From Leptospira bandrabouensis (GTDB lineage Bacteria > Spirochaetota > Leptospiria > Leptospirales > Leptospiraceae), in the NCBI RefSeq assembly GCF_004770905.1, contig NZ_RQHT01000014.1:434001-498000 (forward strand): a stretch of DNA of 64,000 nucleotides, given 5' to 3'. The notes beneath the pieces are model-generated. The model had not been told where the DNA came from and did not search any database. It saw only the letters and a program-made list of their open reading frames with translations. Of the stretch, positions 1 to 9,170 are shown one piece after another. Position numbers and translations under genes: made by a program. The stretch's first letter is position 1. Each line of letters opens with the position of its first letter.

Positions 1-1
1 G

Positions 2-985
2 GCAAGGATGATTTTTCCTGATGGATCAGAGGAATCTATCTCCCGATTTGGAAAACCATCTATTTTAGAACAAATTAAAATTCTAAAAAAAGCAAGTCGA
101 ATGGGAGCCGAAATTGTCGTTTTAGAATGTATGGCCTTAGAACCACGTTACCAGTGGGCAAGTGAAGGACAAATTTTAAAATCAGACATTGGAGTCATTA
201 CAAATATCAGAGAGGACCATCTAGAAGTAATGGGACCTGAATTAGAAGACGTCGCCAAATCATTATTATCTGGTTGTCCCGTAAAAGGAACTCTTGTAGC
301 AGGTCCAACAGATTTTGGACCTCTAATCCTCGAAGTATGTGAAGACCGAAAATCCAAAGCTATTTTCATCCAAGAAGAATCAGTGCAGACCGTCTCCGAT
401 GAAGAGATGAGAAAGTTCTCATATTGGGAACATAAAGAAAATGTGAATTTGGCTCTTAAGGTCTGCGAAATCTTGGGAGTGGAACGAAACAAAGCATTAG
501 AAGCCATGTGGAAAGTAAATCCAGACCCAGGAGCACTTTCGGTTTCTCCCATTCATTTTTTTGGAAAAGAATTTATCTATGTAAATGCAATGGCTGCCAA
601 CGATCCAAATAGCACAAAACTAATTTGGTCATCCGTAATAGAAAGATATCCGCAATACAATAAACGATTTATTTTGTTTCATACAAGAGATGACAGGCCG
701 GAACGAAGCCGTCAACTAACCAAAGAATTTGCAAATTGGGAAGGATATGATGCCGTGATTTTAATCGGATCTTCCACTTCACTTGCTTTTAAATATTTAA
801 AAACATATTCCAAAAAAGATATTCCTATCTTTGTTTGGGAACATTTAAGTTTAGATGGAATTTTTGAATCTTTACTTTCGATTCTACCAAAACAATCTTT
901 GGTTTTTGGAATTGGAAATATAGTAGGACTGGGAATGGAATTATCTTTATATCTGAAAAACAGGTCGGAACAAATCAATGAATGA
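2..985 (+). CDS. pgsB: Poly-gamma-glutamate synthase PgsB/CapB-like ligase, 5' end outside window
   Basis: ATP-dependent Mur-ligase-type enzyme that, in the PgsB/CapB family, joins glutamates through gamma-carboxyl bonds at the inner membrane. The reading frame is open to the left edge. The first visible codons (ARMIF) fit the family just after the nucleotide-binding region, so the ATG at 8 is internal and the P-loop half lies upstream of the window. Visible family motifs are LECMALEP, a GVITNIREDH stretch, the PDPGA motif, NAMAANDPNS and the C-terminal GIGNIVG. The stop overlaps the start of pgsC by 8 bases, which implies translational coupling. The family call is firm; whether the polymer is really poly-glutamate in this organism is not shown by sequence. 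Confidence 0.9.
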   Translation, partial: ARMIFPDGSEESISRFGKPSILEQIKILKKASRMGAEIVVLECMALEPRYQWASEGQILKSDIGVITNIREDHLEVMGPELEDVAKSLLSGCPVKGTLVAGPTDFGPLILEVCEDRKSKAIFIQEESVQTVSDEEMRKFSYWEHKENVNLALKVCEILGVERNKALEAMWKVNPDPGALSVSPIHFFGKEFIYVNAMAANDPNSTKLIWSSVIERYPQYNKRFILFHTRDDRPERSRQLTKEFANWEGYDAVILIGSSTSLAFKYLKTYSKKDIPIFVWEHLSLDGIFESLLSILPKQSLVFGIGNIVGLGMELSLYLKNRSEQINE

Positions 986-1442
986 AATTCTTCCTCTTTC
1001 TATTGGGCTTAGCCTTGTTGTCAGTTTAGTATTTTCAGAATTGTTCGGAATTCTAGGTACGGGACTTGTCGTACCGGGATATTTGGCTTTATCCTTAAAT
1101 CATCCCAAAAACATAGCACTCACTTTTTTAATCGCATTACTTTCTTATATTTGTGTAGAAGTATTATCCAATTTTTTATTAATCTTTGGAAAAAGAAAAA
1201 TCGTCTTTATCTTGTTATTTGGTTATTTTTTCGGGTATTTGCTGAATTACCAAATCCTTCCTGATATAGATATTGGATATCTTGCAGAAGTAAGAGGAAT
1301 CGGATTTATTATCCCTGGTCTCATTGCTGTTTGGTATGAAAGGCAAGGTGTTTTAGAAACGACATCTGTTCTAATTTTGGCTGCTATTTTCGTGAAAATT
1401 CTCCTCATTTTTATCTTGGGAACAGAGTTAGAAACTTTATGA
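978..1442 (+). CDS. pgsC: Poly-gamma-glutamate biosynthesis membrane protein PgsC/CapC
   Basis: Small integral membrane protein (154 aa, the usual PgsC length) with about four to five hydrophobic segments spread over the whole chain. It carries the family's N-terminal GTGLVVPGYLAL and later GFIIPGLIAVW stretches. In the PgsB/PgsC systems it forms the membrane part of the polymerase. The start overlaps the pgsB stop and its own stop overlaps the start of the next gene (ATGATG region at 1439), so three genes form one tightly coupled unit. No PgsA-type metallophosphoesterase is seen downstream, unlike in Bacillus. Confidence 0.92.
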   Translation: MNEILPLSIGLSLVVSLVFSELFGILGTGLVVPGYLALSLNHPKNIALTFLIALLSYICVEVLSNFLLIFGKRKIVFILLFGYFFGYLLNYQILPDIDIGYLAEVRGIGFIIPGLIAVWYERQGVLETTSVLILAAIFVKILLIFILGTELETL

Positions 1443-2572
1443 TGACTAAAATTTATTGGTCGCCTTGGAAACATAGCCGGATCGCGCTTTTTCTTTTAGC
1501 TATTTTAGGAATTCTAGGTCTTCTTTTAATTGAGACTTGTAAGGTAAAAAAAGAACAATCCTATTTCAAAAAGAAACTCCATGCAGCAAAACTTGCAGAA
1601 CGTGGATTTCAAATTTTAAAACCAGAACTTCTCAAACATAAAAAACCTGATTATAAAGAACTAGATCCAACCAATTCAGGATTTATCGGAGACTTTTTAA
1701 CACCAGTTACAAGTAATAGTGGTTCGTTGTCAGCCAAACAAACATCCATCAATCCAAACTTTGCTGCAGTGATGATCCAATTTCTAAAAAAAGCAAAACT
1801 AGAAGAAGGTGACACGGTGGCCGTTGCCGTATCAGGATCTTTTCCTGCCCTGAATGTTTGTTTATATGCAGCACTTGAAACATTAAAACTCAAACCTATC
1901 ATTATTTCCAGTGCCTCTGCATCACAATTCGGCGCCAACCACCCGCAAATGCTTTGGTTAGATATGGAAAGAGAACTGGCCGAATCTGGAATCTTTTCAT
2001 TTAAGTCGAGTTATGCGTCTCTTGGCGGAATCCAGGACAAAGCCATGGGTATATCCAAAGAGGGGAAAGATCTTCTTGGACGCGCATTACAAAGAAACCA
2101 AGTAAAACTCTTAGATCCTCTTCATTTTGATGATTCCATTGAGAAACGAATGAAACTCTATGAAGAATTATCAGGTGGGAAACCAATCAAATTGTTTGTG
2201 AATGTGGGTGGAGGAACAACCATTCTTGGAACCAATCTTGGCAAACAAGTTTTCAAAAATGGACTCATCACGAACTTACCGGAAGAAGTGCATGTTCCCA
2301 ATTCTGTCATTAAATCCTTTTTGGAACGCGAAGTTCCCGTCATCAATTTCATTCAAATTGAATCACTCGCAAGGAAATTTGGCCTTCCCCAAACCCCCAA
2401 AAAAGTTCCGAAACCAGGGGAAGGGAGAGTGTTTTATTCCGAAGAATACAGTCCTCTCCTCTATCTTTCCGTTTTCCTTTTTCTCCTGGTTGGATTGTAT
2501 GGTGTAACGAGGCTCGGTTGGGGCGAAAATGAAGAAGATCGCCATCTTCCCAAATCCTTACGAGCTAAGTGA
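1439..2572 (+). CDS. pgsW: Poly-gamma-glutamate system protein PgsW-like
   Basis: 377-aa protein anchored by an N-terminal transmembrane segment (about residues 14-31, ending in the Cys of LLLIETC) and a second one near the C-terminus (about residues 338-357). The central soluble part contains AVAVSGSFPALNV and a glycine-rich VNVGGGTTILGTN patch. This matches the family annotated as poly-gamma-glutamate system protein, found next to pgsBC in spirochaetes and fusobacteria. Its biochemical role is not established. It overlaps pgsC by 4 bases, and the next small gene starts 6 bases after its stop. Confidence 0.85.
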   Translation: MMTKIYWSPWKHSRIALFLLAILGILGLLLIETCKVKKEQSYFKKKLHAAKLAERGFQILKPELLKHKKPDYKELDPTNSGFIGDFLTPVTSNSGSLSAKQTSINPNFAAVMIQFLKKAKLEEGDTVAVAVSGSFPALNVCLYAALETLKLKPIIISSASASQFGANHPQMLWLDMERELAESGIFSFKSSYASLGGIQDKAMGISKEGKDLLGRALQRNQVKLLDPLHFDDSIEKRMKLYEELSGGKPIKLFVNVGGGTTILGTNLGKQVFKNGLITNLPEEVHVPNSVIKSFLEREVPVINFIQIESLARKFGLPQTPKKVPKPGEGRVFYSEEYSPLLYLSVFLFLLVGLYGVTRLGWGENEEDRHLPKSLRAK

Positions 2573-2578
2573 GGTGAT

Positions 2579-2767
2579 ATGGCAAAAATCATAGTCCTTT
2601 CCATTCTTCTGTTTTTGGTTTTACGTTGGGTCAGTCGGATTCTGATTTTACCTGCAAAAATTGCAGAAGAATTGGGAAATAGACCAAAGGAAGGAAACCC
2701 CAAACCTTCTGACTGGACCAAACCCAAAGAGAAAGATATCTCAGACCGGGGAAAAATAATCGATTAA
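2579..2767 (+). CDS. Small single-pass membrane protein downstream of pgsW
   Basis: 62-aa protein not recognised as a named family. Residues 1-24 form one hydrophobic segment; the rest is charged and proline/lysine-rich, probably cytoplasmic or periplasmic. A GAGGTGAT ribosome site precedes the ATG. Being 6 bases from the pgsW stop it is almost certainly cotranscribed with pgsBCW. By position it could be a small accessory subunit, as PgsE is in Bacillus, but there is no sequence evidence for that. Confidence 0.6.
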   Translation: MAKIIVLSILLFLVLRWVSRILILPAKIAEELGNRPKEGNPKPSDWTKPKEKDISDRGKIID

Positions 2768-2820
2768 AGTTCCGATTTCCTAACAGGAGAATTAGGAATT
2801 CTGTCGAAAATCAAACTAAG

Positions 2821-3363
2821 ATGAGACAGAATTCGGTTCCAAGTCCCCTCATTCGGATTTTTTCCAAAAATATTTTCCCCCTACTTCCCATTCTTTTTAC
2901 CATCACCCTCATCCAATGTGGTGTCCCCAAAGGTGAGTTTGGTTGGACGACCACCAAAATGGAAGAGATGGATATTTTAGAAAAACACATCCAAACCATC
3001 ACCGACTATAAAATGATGCGAGATGATCTTATCTTTTCTCCCACAGACACCATTCATTATGTTTATCAATTTTCGAGAAGTCCTGGTTTAGAAACAGACT
3101 TCTATATTTCACTCAATCGTTATGAACTAGATTTTGTTGAAATTGATATCAAGAAAAAACGTGTAGAACCGGATTCCCTTGCCATAAGAGATGAATTTTC
3201 TCTGCTGAGGACAGGGGAGTATTTAATCAAAATTGTTCATGAAGGTGATACGGTAGACGAAGTAAAGTTTCGTGTTTTACCAGACGAAGGTTATACACAA
3301 GAAAATCTTGAACAAGAGTTAGCTGGTGACCAAACAGATGAAATCATCAAATACTCTCGTTAA
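2821..3363 (+). CDS. Putative lipoprotein of unknown function
   Basis: 180-aa exported protein. A basic start (RIFSKNIF) is followed by a hydrophobic run and a spirochaetal lipobox LIQC around residue 33, so the mature protein would begin at Cys. The mature part is mostly beta and acidic, with no recognised domain; residues 80-150 could be a small beta-sandwich (YISLNRYELDFVEIDIK, then EGDTVDEVKFRVLP). It lies 53 bases after the pgs unit and may be its last gene. Its last 17 bases overlap the 3' end of the convergent gene on the other strand. Confidence 0.7.
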   Translation: MRQNSVPSPLIRIFSKNIFPLLPILFTITLIQCGVPKGEFGWTTTKMEEMDILEKHIQTITDYKMMRDDLIFSPTDTIHYVYQFSRSPGLETDFYISLNRYELDFVEIDIKKKRVEPDSLAIRDEFSLLRTGEYLIKIVHEGDTVDEVKFRVLPDEGYTQENLEQELAGDQTDEIIKYSR

Positions 3364-5401
3364 TCGGCGGTTGTATATTTCCTGTTTCTAAAATTCTTTT
3401 GACTCGTTCCAGTTCTTTCAAAGCAACACGGATATCTGTTTCGCCACCTTTGTTAACGATAAGTTCATAATACTCTTTTGCTTTTACAAAATCTCTAGAT
3501 TCTTCAGCGAGCACTCCTAATCGAAATAATATTTTTACCAAAGGAATTTTATTTCTTTTGGTTTCTAATACACGGATGATTGCTTCCTGGTCTTCAATTT
3601 TTAAATCCATCAATCGATACTGCGAAAGAATATCATCGAGAGTTGTGACCATCAGATCTTTTTTTAAATTATGTTTTTTCTCGATTAAATCTTTGAGTTC
3701 TTTTTCAGCATTTAACATCTTTTCATCTAAACGTTTCCATTGTGAAAAGGAAAGATTTAGTTTGTTTCGTTCTAATTCGTTTCGTTTGTGTTTTTTATCT
3801 TTTTTACTCAGATAATAATAAGCGATCGATTCAAGTTCGGTAAGCCCTGTATCTGCATCTAACGAAGGATTCCAATCCTTACTATTTCTTTCCAACCAAT
3901 ACTCTAAAAATGGTGCAGCCCGGTCTGGGTCCCCAATCTGTGAATTGAAAAACACTCCAATTTCATAAGAAACTCTAGTTTTATCAACAGAATCAGGGGA
4001 TAAATTAAAATACTTTTCGTAGTATTGACCCGCAAGAATATTCCTTTTTAAATCCGCATTGAGAGTGGCTAAACGTAAATTTGATTTTATGATTCTTTCT
4101 TGTTCTTCGGCAGTAGGATTCTTTACTTTTAAAAGTTCTACCAAACCTTTCTCATAAAAGTCAGCGGCCCTTTCTTTTTTACCATCTTGTCTGTATTGTT
4201 CGGCAATATCAGTTAACACCAAAGGATTTTCATTCCAAAGCCGATAAGCACGTTCGAGAATTAACTCATAAGCAAAAAAGTCTGTGTTTCTTTTATAATC
4301 GAATAAAACATAAATCCCTTTTCCCGCGGTACCAAGTTTATTTACAATCTTAAGACGTTCTTTGTTATCATCCTCTAATTTGCGAACCACATTGGCAAAT
4401 GCGTATAAGTCGTTGGATTCAATTTGTTTGCGTTTGTTAAGATAGGCCAAATAACGTTGGTTTACGGATTCATCATATCTTTGTTTCGTTTGTTTTCGAT
4501 TTTCTTCTGCGAGGCGGACATCCTCTTTCCAAACTTTTGATTGCGGAGTCAAATCCGCTAAACTTTTCCCTTCTCGGATCCAATTACTTTCTTTGATGTG
4601 GATATCATCTTTTGTTTTTTTTAATTTTTGTTCTGCTTGTTTCCATTCGTTATAAAAACGGTCATGTTCCTTTGCAGAACTTGCATCATATCCTAATACA
4701 TCTTCTTTTTGCCATTCACCGTTTCGAAATCCTTCCTCTGTCATTTCCAATGGATGGTATCGAAACGCTGCAAGATAATGCCTTAACGCTGGTGCATACT
4801 TTTCGGACTCAACATACAACCGAGCAAGCCTTATGTGCAATTGGTATAATAAGGGTGAGTCCCGAACAATATAAGTTTCTGTATTTTTATGAGTACTTTG
4901 CCACAACAAAAGACGAATATCATTCATCTCCGTTCGGGAATTATATACATTCCCCTTTTCTCGGTCTTCCCAAATTCGTTTTTCTTCTATGAACTGACTA
5001 TAATAACGTTTGAGAAGCCCTTCCGCCTCACGGATCTTAGTTTCTATATTTTTAGGTCCAGACTCTACGCCCGCATCCACTGGAGTGTCCGCTCCCGGTA
5101 TCACAGGAACATCCTGTGCATTGGGATCTAAAGCTTTTGGTTCTTCCCTAAGAGCAATTCCAGAATCTTCGTCGATAGGAATTCTTTTTTCTGAATCTAA
5201 GGTTTGGATTTCTTCTGTGGAGATGACTTGTAAGGGAGATAAATAAAGTCCAGACAAAGGATTTCTTCTGTCCTCTTCTCCTGCCCAAAGATTCCTTGGT
5301 GCCAAAAAGGCCAAAAGAACTAAAAAAAGAAACCCTGTCACAAAGGAGAGAGAGGTGAAAGTATAACTAATGGCAAAAGGTATCTGAGTTTCCTTTTTCA
5401 C
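3347..5401 (-). CDS. Large exported TPR/coiled-coil repeat protein
   Basis: Long charged alpha-helical protein with scattered tetratricopeptide-like units, for example around ALRHYLAAFRYHPLE, QYRQDGKKERAADFYEKGL and FVKAKEYYELI, plus Lys/Glu-rich coiled coil. The open frame runs up to 5548. I prefer the GTG at 5401 (684 aa): it is preceded by GGGGGAA and begins a good signal peptide, VKKE then a long hydrophobic core ending NLWA|GEE. The extra 49 residues upstream look unlike coding sequence and would leave only 23 bases to the divergent neighbour. Likely periplasmic or outer-membrane associated scaffold; no enzymatic motif seen. Confidence 0.75.
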   Translation of the reverse strand: MKKETQIPFAISYTFTSLSFVTGFLFLVLLAFLAPRNLWAGEEDRRNPLSGLYLSPLQVISTEEIQTLDSEKRIPIDEDSGIALREEPKALDPNAQDVPVIPGADTPVDAGVESGPKNIETKIREAEGLLKRYYSQFIEEKRIWEDREKGNVYNSRTEMNDIRLLLWQSTHKNTETYIVRDSPLLYQLHIRLARLYVESEKYAPALRHYLAAFRYHPLEMTEEGFRNGEWQKEDVLGYDASSAKEHDRFYNEWKQAEQKLKKTKDDIHIKESNWIREGKSLADLTPQSKVWKEDVRLAEENRKQTKQRYDESVNQRYLAYLNKRKQIESNDLYAFANVVRKLEDDNKERLKIVNKLGTAGKGIYVLFDYKRNTDFFAYELILERAYRLWNENPLVLTDIAEQYRQDGKKERAADFYEKGLVELLKVKNPTAEEQERIIKSNLRLATLNADLKRNILAGQYYEKYFNLSPDSVDKTRVSYEIGVFFNSQIGDPDRAAPFLEYWLERNSKDWNPSLDADTGLTELESIAYYYLSKKDKKHKRNELERNKLNLSFSQWKRLDEKMLNAEKELKDLIEKKHNLKKDLMVTTLDDILSQYRLMDLKIEDQEAIIRVLETKRNKIPLVKILFRLGVLAEESRDFVKAKEYYELIVNKGGETDIRVALKELERVKRILETGNIQPPINESI

Positions 5402-5571
5402 CGAATGGCAAATTTCCCCCAGTTTCCCAAGAAATCCATTTTCCCTAGTTTTTTCGTCCCTACCCAGATCACCTGGAGCCCAATCCTGCTGCATCAATGG
5501 CGTAATTTTTCCTAGTCTTACTATCGGCGAAAAATCAAATTTTAACAACCAAAAGGGGTTGTATATTTAGA

Positions 5572-6294
5572 ATGACTGGCGTTCATTGTAGCCAATCGAC
5601 CAGCAGAACTGGATCTCTTATGTCAAAAAACATCGTCGAACGGTATCTCGTACTCAAAAACAAATACCGAAATTATGATACCAAATACGCCTTAAAACGA
5701 ATGCAAGCATTTCGGCTTGCTACCCAAGAATTGTCGCGCAAAGGATATGAAGTTGCTTTGGAACTGCTTGGATCCATTAACTTTGGTATTGTAGATCCAA
5801 CCTCTGATGTCGATTGTATTTTGCTTTTAGAATGCGATTTACATAAAGACCAAAGTTGTTGTCCTGCTCACTGCACCAATTTGTCATTTGTAAAAACGGA
5901 AATTTCCAAATTTGTTTTAAAGAGATTGGCTCCGGAAACATTTAACATTGATTATTTGGATTCTATCAATTTAAAATACGTTGAAGAAAAAATCAGAACC
6001 GAAACTGTTTTAGGTGATGAGACATTATACTGTTTATTATTTTATAGAAATATCGGTAGGCCTGTCAATCGCCCACTGTTCATTCCCTTTTGTGACCAAC
6101 TAGAAGAAAACCATGACTTCGTGAAAGAAATTATTCCCTGGGCGGCCGATGCCCTAGAAGGTTACCTAAACACCAACCAACACAGAATGTCATTCAATAA
6201 GTATAACGAGAGGATTCGTGCAAGGGGTTTGAGTCTTCCTGAGGGTTTACAACAGGAATTACAAGCCTACATGGAAGGAAAAACTTCAACTTAA
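5572..6294 (+). CDS. Nucleotidyltransferase-fold protein
   Basis: 240-aa cytoplasmic protein. The segment GSINFGIVDPTSDVD has the GS...DxD arrangement of the DNA polymerase beta nucleotidyltransferase superfamily, with the two acidic residues expected to bind Mg2+. A Cys/His cluster (CDLHKDQSCCPAHC) follows directly, which could bind a metal. The substrate is unknown. The start is uncertain. ATG 5572 has AAAGGGG 13 bases upstream. The second ATG at 5620 (MSKNIVERY) begins the part that looks conserved. The gene stands alone, divergent from the repeat protein. Confidence 0.6.
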   Translation: MTGVHCSQSTSRTGSLMSKNIVERYLVLKNKYRNYDTKYALKRMQAFRLATQELSRKGYEVALELLGSINFGIVDPTSDVDCILLLECDLHKDQSCCPAHCTNLSFVKTEISKFVLKRLAPETFNIDYLDSINLKYVEEKIRTETVLGDETLYCLLFYRNIGRPVNRPLFIPFCDQLEENHDFVKEIIPWAADALEGYLNTNQHRMSFNKYNERIRARGLSLPEGLQQELQAYMEGKTST

Positions 6295-6348
6295 GTACAA
6301 CGTAAATATTATTGTTTACCATTCCGCCAGAATCCCTATTCTTTTGCC

Positions 6349-8808
6349 ATGCCGAAGGGAATTTGGACGAAAAGAGGTAAGTTGTATCCCTACTTACTTT
6401 CGAACATTATTCTTTTTATTTTTGTCACCATTGCTTTTTTATTTTATACCGCCAGTGAACGAAACATCGATGAGGCAGAAGAAAATCGTTACCGTTCCTT
6501 ACGAATAGCCAACGAACTTAGACAATCTTCGGACCAACTTACAAACTTAGTCCGATTGTATGTCATCCAAAGGGATACAAAATACAAAGAGTATTTCCAA
6601 ATGATTTTGGATATCCGCAATGGGGATTTTCCAAGACCCAAAAATTACGGTTATGCGTATTGGGATTTTGTCATTGCCGGCAAACTTCCACCCCCTTCGG
6701 ATGAAGGAGAAAAAATCAGCATATATGAATTAATGAAAAATGCAAATTTTCTCGAATCCGATTTTTTATTACTTTCACAATCAAAAATCAAATCAGACGA
6801 GTTAACTAAAATTGAGTTTCAAACAATGTCTCTTGTAGAAAGGGATATGAAAAATGGATTCAAAACAGATCCTCATGTGATCAATTCATTATTTGATGAT
6901 CACTACCTCCAAGCCAAAGCGGAGATTTTGAAACCGATTAATGACTTATACTATCAGTTAAATGATCGTACCACAAAAGCCATAGAAGATGCGAAAAAAA
7001 AAGTGTTTGTTTTTAAGACCATCCTCGTCACAGCTGCGGTATTCTTTGCCATGAGTCTATTTCTGACACATAGGTCACTAACAACTATCATTGGTGGAAG
7101 TGTTGATGAAGCATTTCATAAAATATCTTCCTTGGGGGAAGGAAACTTTTCCGGTGATATCAAACCCGCTATGTTTAAAAATTCCATTTTACATAGTTTG
7201 AATATTACGCAAAAAAGATTACAACAATTATACGAAGAAAGTGAATCTAGCAAAAAAAGTGTTATAGAAAGTGAATCAAAACTCAGAAGCATTTTAGATA
7301 ATGTTTCTGCTTGTATTTATTTAAAAGATATCAACGCCAGGTATCTTTTTGCAAATAAAGAAGTATGCGATTTATTCGGGTATCCACTGGAAGAGATTCT
7401 CAATCAAACAGACGATAAGTTCTTAGATAAAGAAACAGCAAAACAAATTCTAAAAAATGATAAATCTGTCCTACTAGAAGGAAAAACATTACATGCCGAA
7501 GAAGAAATAACAAGTCGCGTCGACGGTAAAACTTATTCCTTTCTCACTGTGAAAATTCCATTAAAAAACCAATCTGGTGAAATTTATGCTCTTTGTGGTA
7601 TCTCAACTGATATCGGTTTAACCAAAGAAATTCAAAAAGAATTAGAACGCGCGAAAGACACCGCAGAAATAGCAAATCGCGCCAAATCAGAATTCTCAGC
7701 TTCGATGAGTCATGAAATCCGAACTCCTTTGAATGGAGTCATTGGATTAACGCAAATCCTTTTAAAAACCAACTTAGATTTAGAACAAGAATCCTTAGTT
7801 AAATCAATAGCCTCAGCAGGAAATTCACTACTCACCATACTCAATGATATCCTTGACTTTTCGAAAATGGAGGCAGGAAAGTTAACAATCGAAAAAATTA
7901 AGTTTGATATCCACCATACTGTTACCGAAATTTTTGATTTATTATCCATTGGATCCAAATCAAAATCGATTGAGTTAAAACTAGAAATCGATCCAAACGT
8001 TCCACAATTTATTTATTCCGATCCAGGAAGAATCCGACAAATTATATTCAATTTATTAGGAAATGCTATTAAATTCACTGAAAAAGGTTATGTGATCCTA
8101 CGTCTTAAAAAAGAAAAAGAATGGATACGTATTGAAGTCGAAGATTCTGGAATCGGAATCGCAAATGAAAAAAAGCAGTTTATCTTTCATAAATTTTCAC
8201 AAGTCGATGCTTCCACTTCTCGCAAGTATGGAGGAACTGGTTTAGGTCTAGCCATTTCAGAAAGATTAGTATCTTTACTTGGTGGAACCATTGGAGTGGA
8301 GAGTCAATTAAACAAAGGAAGTATATTCTGGTGTAACTTACCTTATGAAAAGGAAAATTCTTCCAACGTAAGAAAGGAATCGGATTCAGATTCTGCTTTA
8401 CCCAAGGTAATTGAATCAACATTTACGAACCAAAAGTTTTTGATTGTTGAAGATAATATACTAAACCAAAAAGTCATTGGAGGACTCTTAAAAAAATACA
8501 ATATACAATATGATGTAGCAGAAAATGGCGAAGTTGCGGTAAACCTTTTCCAACAAAACAAATATGATTTGATTTTAATGGATTGTGAAATGCCCGTGAT
8601 GGATGGTTTTGAAGCCACATTAAAAATAAGAGAATTAGAAAAAACAAAATCTGAAAAAACGATCATCATCGCCGTTACCGCTCATGTATTAAACGAACAC
8701 AAAGAAAAATGTTATGCCGTTGGAATGGATGGATTTATTGGAAAACCATTTTACATTGAAAATTTATTAAACACCTATAGTGAAATTCTAAAACATCAAA
8801 AATCATAA
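6349..8808 (+). CDS. Hybrid sensor histidine kinase (2TM, PAS, HisKA, HATPase, receiver)
   Basis: 819-aa inner-membrane phosphorelay protein. There is a TM segment near residues 15-31, a periplasmic part of about 190 residues, a second TM near 220-240 and a short HAMP-like linker. A PAS domain covers about 305-425 (KDINARYLFANKEVCDLFGY). The HisKA box SMSHEIRTPLNGV has phospho-acceptor His455. The ATPase boxes include NLLGNAIKFTEKG, DSGIGI and GTGLGLAI. A C-terminal receiver has Asp745 in LILMDCEMPVMDG. No Hpt domain or partner regulator lies beside it, so its output is unknown. The predicted periplasmic part has no family I recognise. Confidence 0.92.
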   Translation: MPKGIWTKRGKLYPYLLSNIILFIFVTIAFLFYTASERNIDEAEENRYRSLRIANELRQSSDQLTNLVRLYVIQRDTKYKEYFQMILDIRNGDFPRPKNYGYAYWDFVIAGKLPPPSDEGEKISIYELMKNANFLESDFLLLSQSKIKSDELTKIEFQTMSLVERDMKNGFKTDPHVINSLFDDHYLQAKAEILKPINDLYYQLNDRTTKAIEDAKKKVFVFKTILVTAAVFFAMSLFLTHRSLTTIIGGSVDEAFHKISSLGEGNFSGDIKPAMFKNSILHSLNITQKRLQQLYEESESSKKSVIESESKLRSILDNVSACIYLKDINARYLFANKEVCDLFGYPLEEILNQTDDKFLDKETAKQILKNDKSVLLEGKTLHAEEEITSRVDGKTYSFLTVKIPLKNQSGEIYALCGISTDIGLTKEIQKELERAKDTAEIANRAKSEFSASMSHEIRTPLNGVIGLTQILLKTNLDLEQESLVKSIASAGNSLLTILNDILDFSKMEAGKLTIEKIKFDIHHTVTEIFDLLSIGSKSKSIELKLEIDPNVPQFIYSDPGRIRQIIFNLLGNAIKFTEKGYVILRLKKEKEWIRIEVEDSGIGIANEKKQFIFHKFSQVDASTSRKYGGTGLGLAISERLVSLLGGTIGVESQLNKGSIFWCNLPYEKENSSNVRKESDSDSALPKVIESTFTNQKFLIVEDNILNQKVIGGLLKKYNIQYDVAENGEVAVNLFQQNKYDLILMDCEMPVMDGFEATLKIRELEKTKSEKTIIIAVTAHVLNEHKEKCYAVGMDGFIGKPFYIENLLNTYSEILKHQKS

Positions 8809-8840
8809 TTCAGTTTTATTTTCCAGTACATCCGAAAAAA

Positions 8841-9170
8841 TTAATTTTTCTTTTCTCGATTTGTTACGTGATCCAAATTTCCATCTCCATAACTATTTGT
8901 TATTTCGGCAATGATCACTTGGTAACCTTCATACCATTTTGAATATTGAGACTTTGCTGTTTTATGATCTGAAAATGTTTTTAGCGCATCCAAACCTTTC
9001 TGCGATTGAAAATAGTACACCACGGCCATCGTCCCTTTTTCCTGGTCCCACCATTGGTCTTTACCTAAATATTCGGGATGGTTTTCGACAAAGGATTCAA
9101 TGGAACGGTCCAAGGATTGAAATTCTTCATCTGCTTTTTTTTGTTTAAAAATGAATGTTGCTGAAATCAC
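8841..9170 (-). CDS. Antibiotic-biosynthesis-monooxygenase (ABM) fold protein
   Basis: 109-aa protein that looks like a dimeric alpha/beta-barrel of the ABM/EthD type. It has the strand-helix pattern [11 protein letters not shown], a helix containing [10 protein letters not shown], then [19 protein letters not shown] with a following [17 protein letters not shown]. Such proteins can be small monooxygenases, haem-binding or stress proteins; no specific substrate can be read. The start is a GTG overlapping the chemoreceptor stop (GTGA), so translation is probably coupled to the gene upstream. Confidence 0.6.
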   Translation of the reverse strand: MISATFIFKQKKADEEFQSLDRSIESFVENHPEYLGKDQWWDQEKGTMAVVYYFQSQKGLDALKTFSDHKTAKSQYSKWYEGYQVIIAEITNSYGDGNLDHVTNREKKN

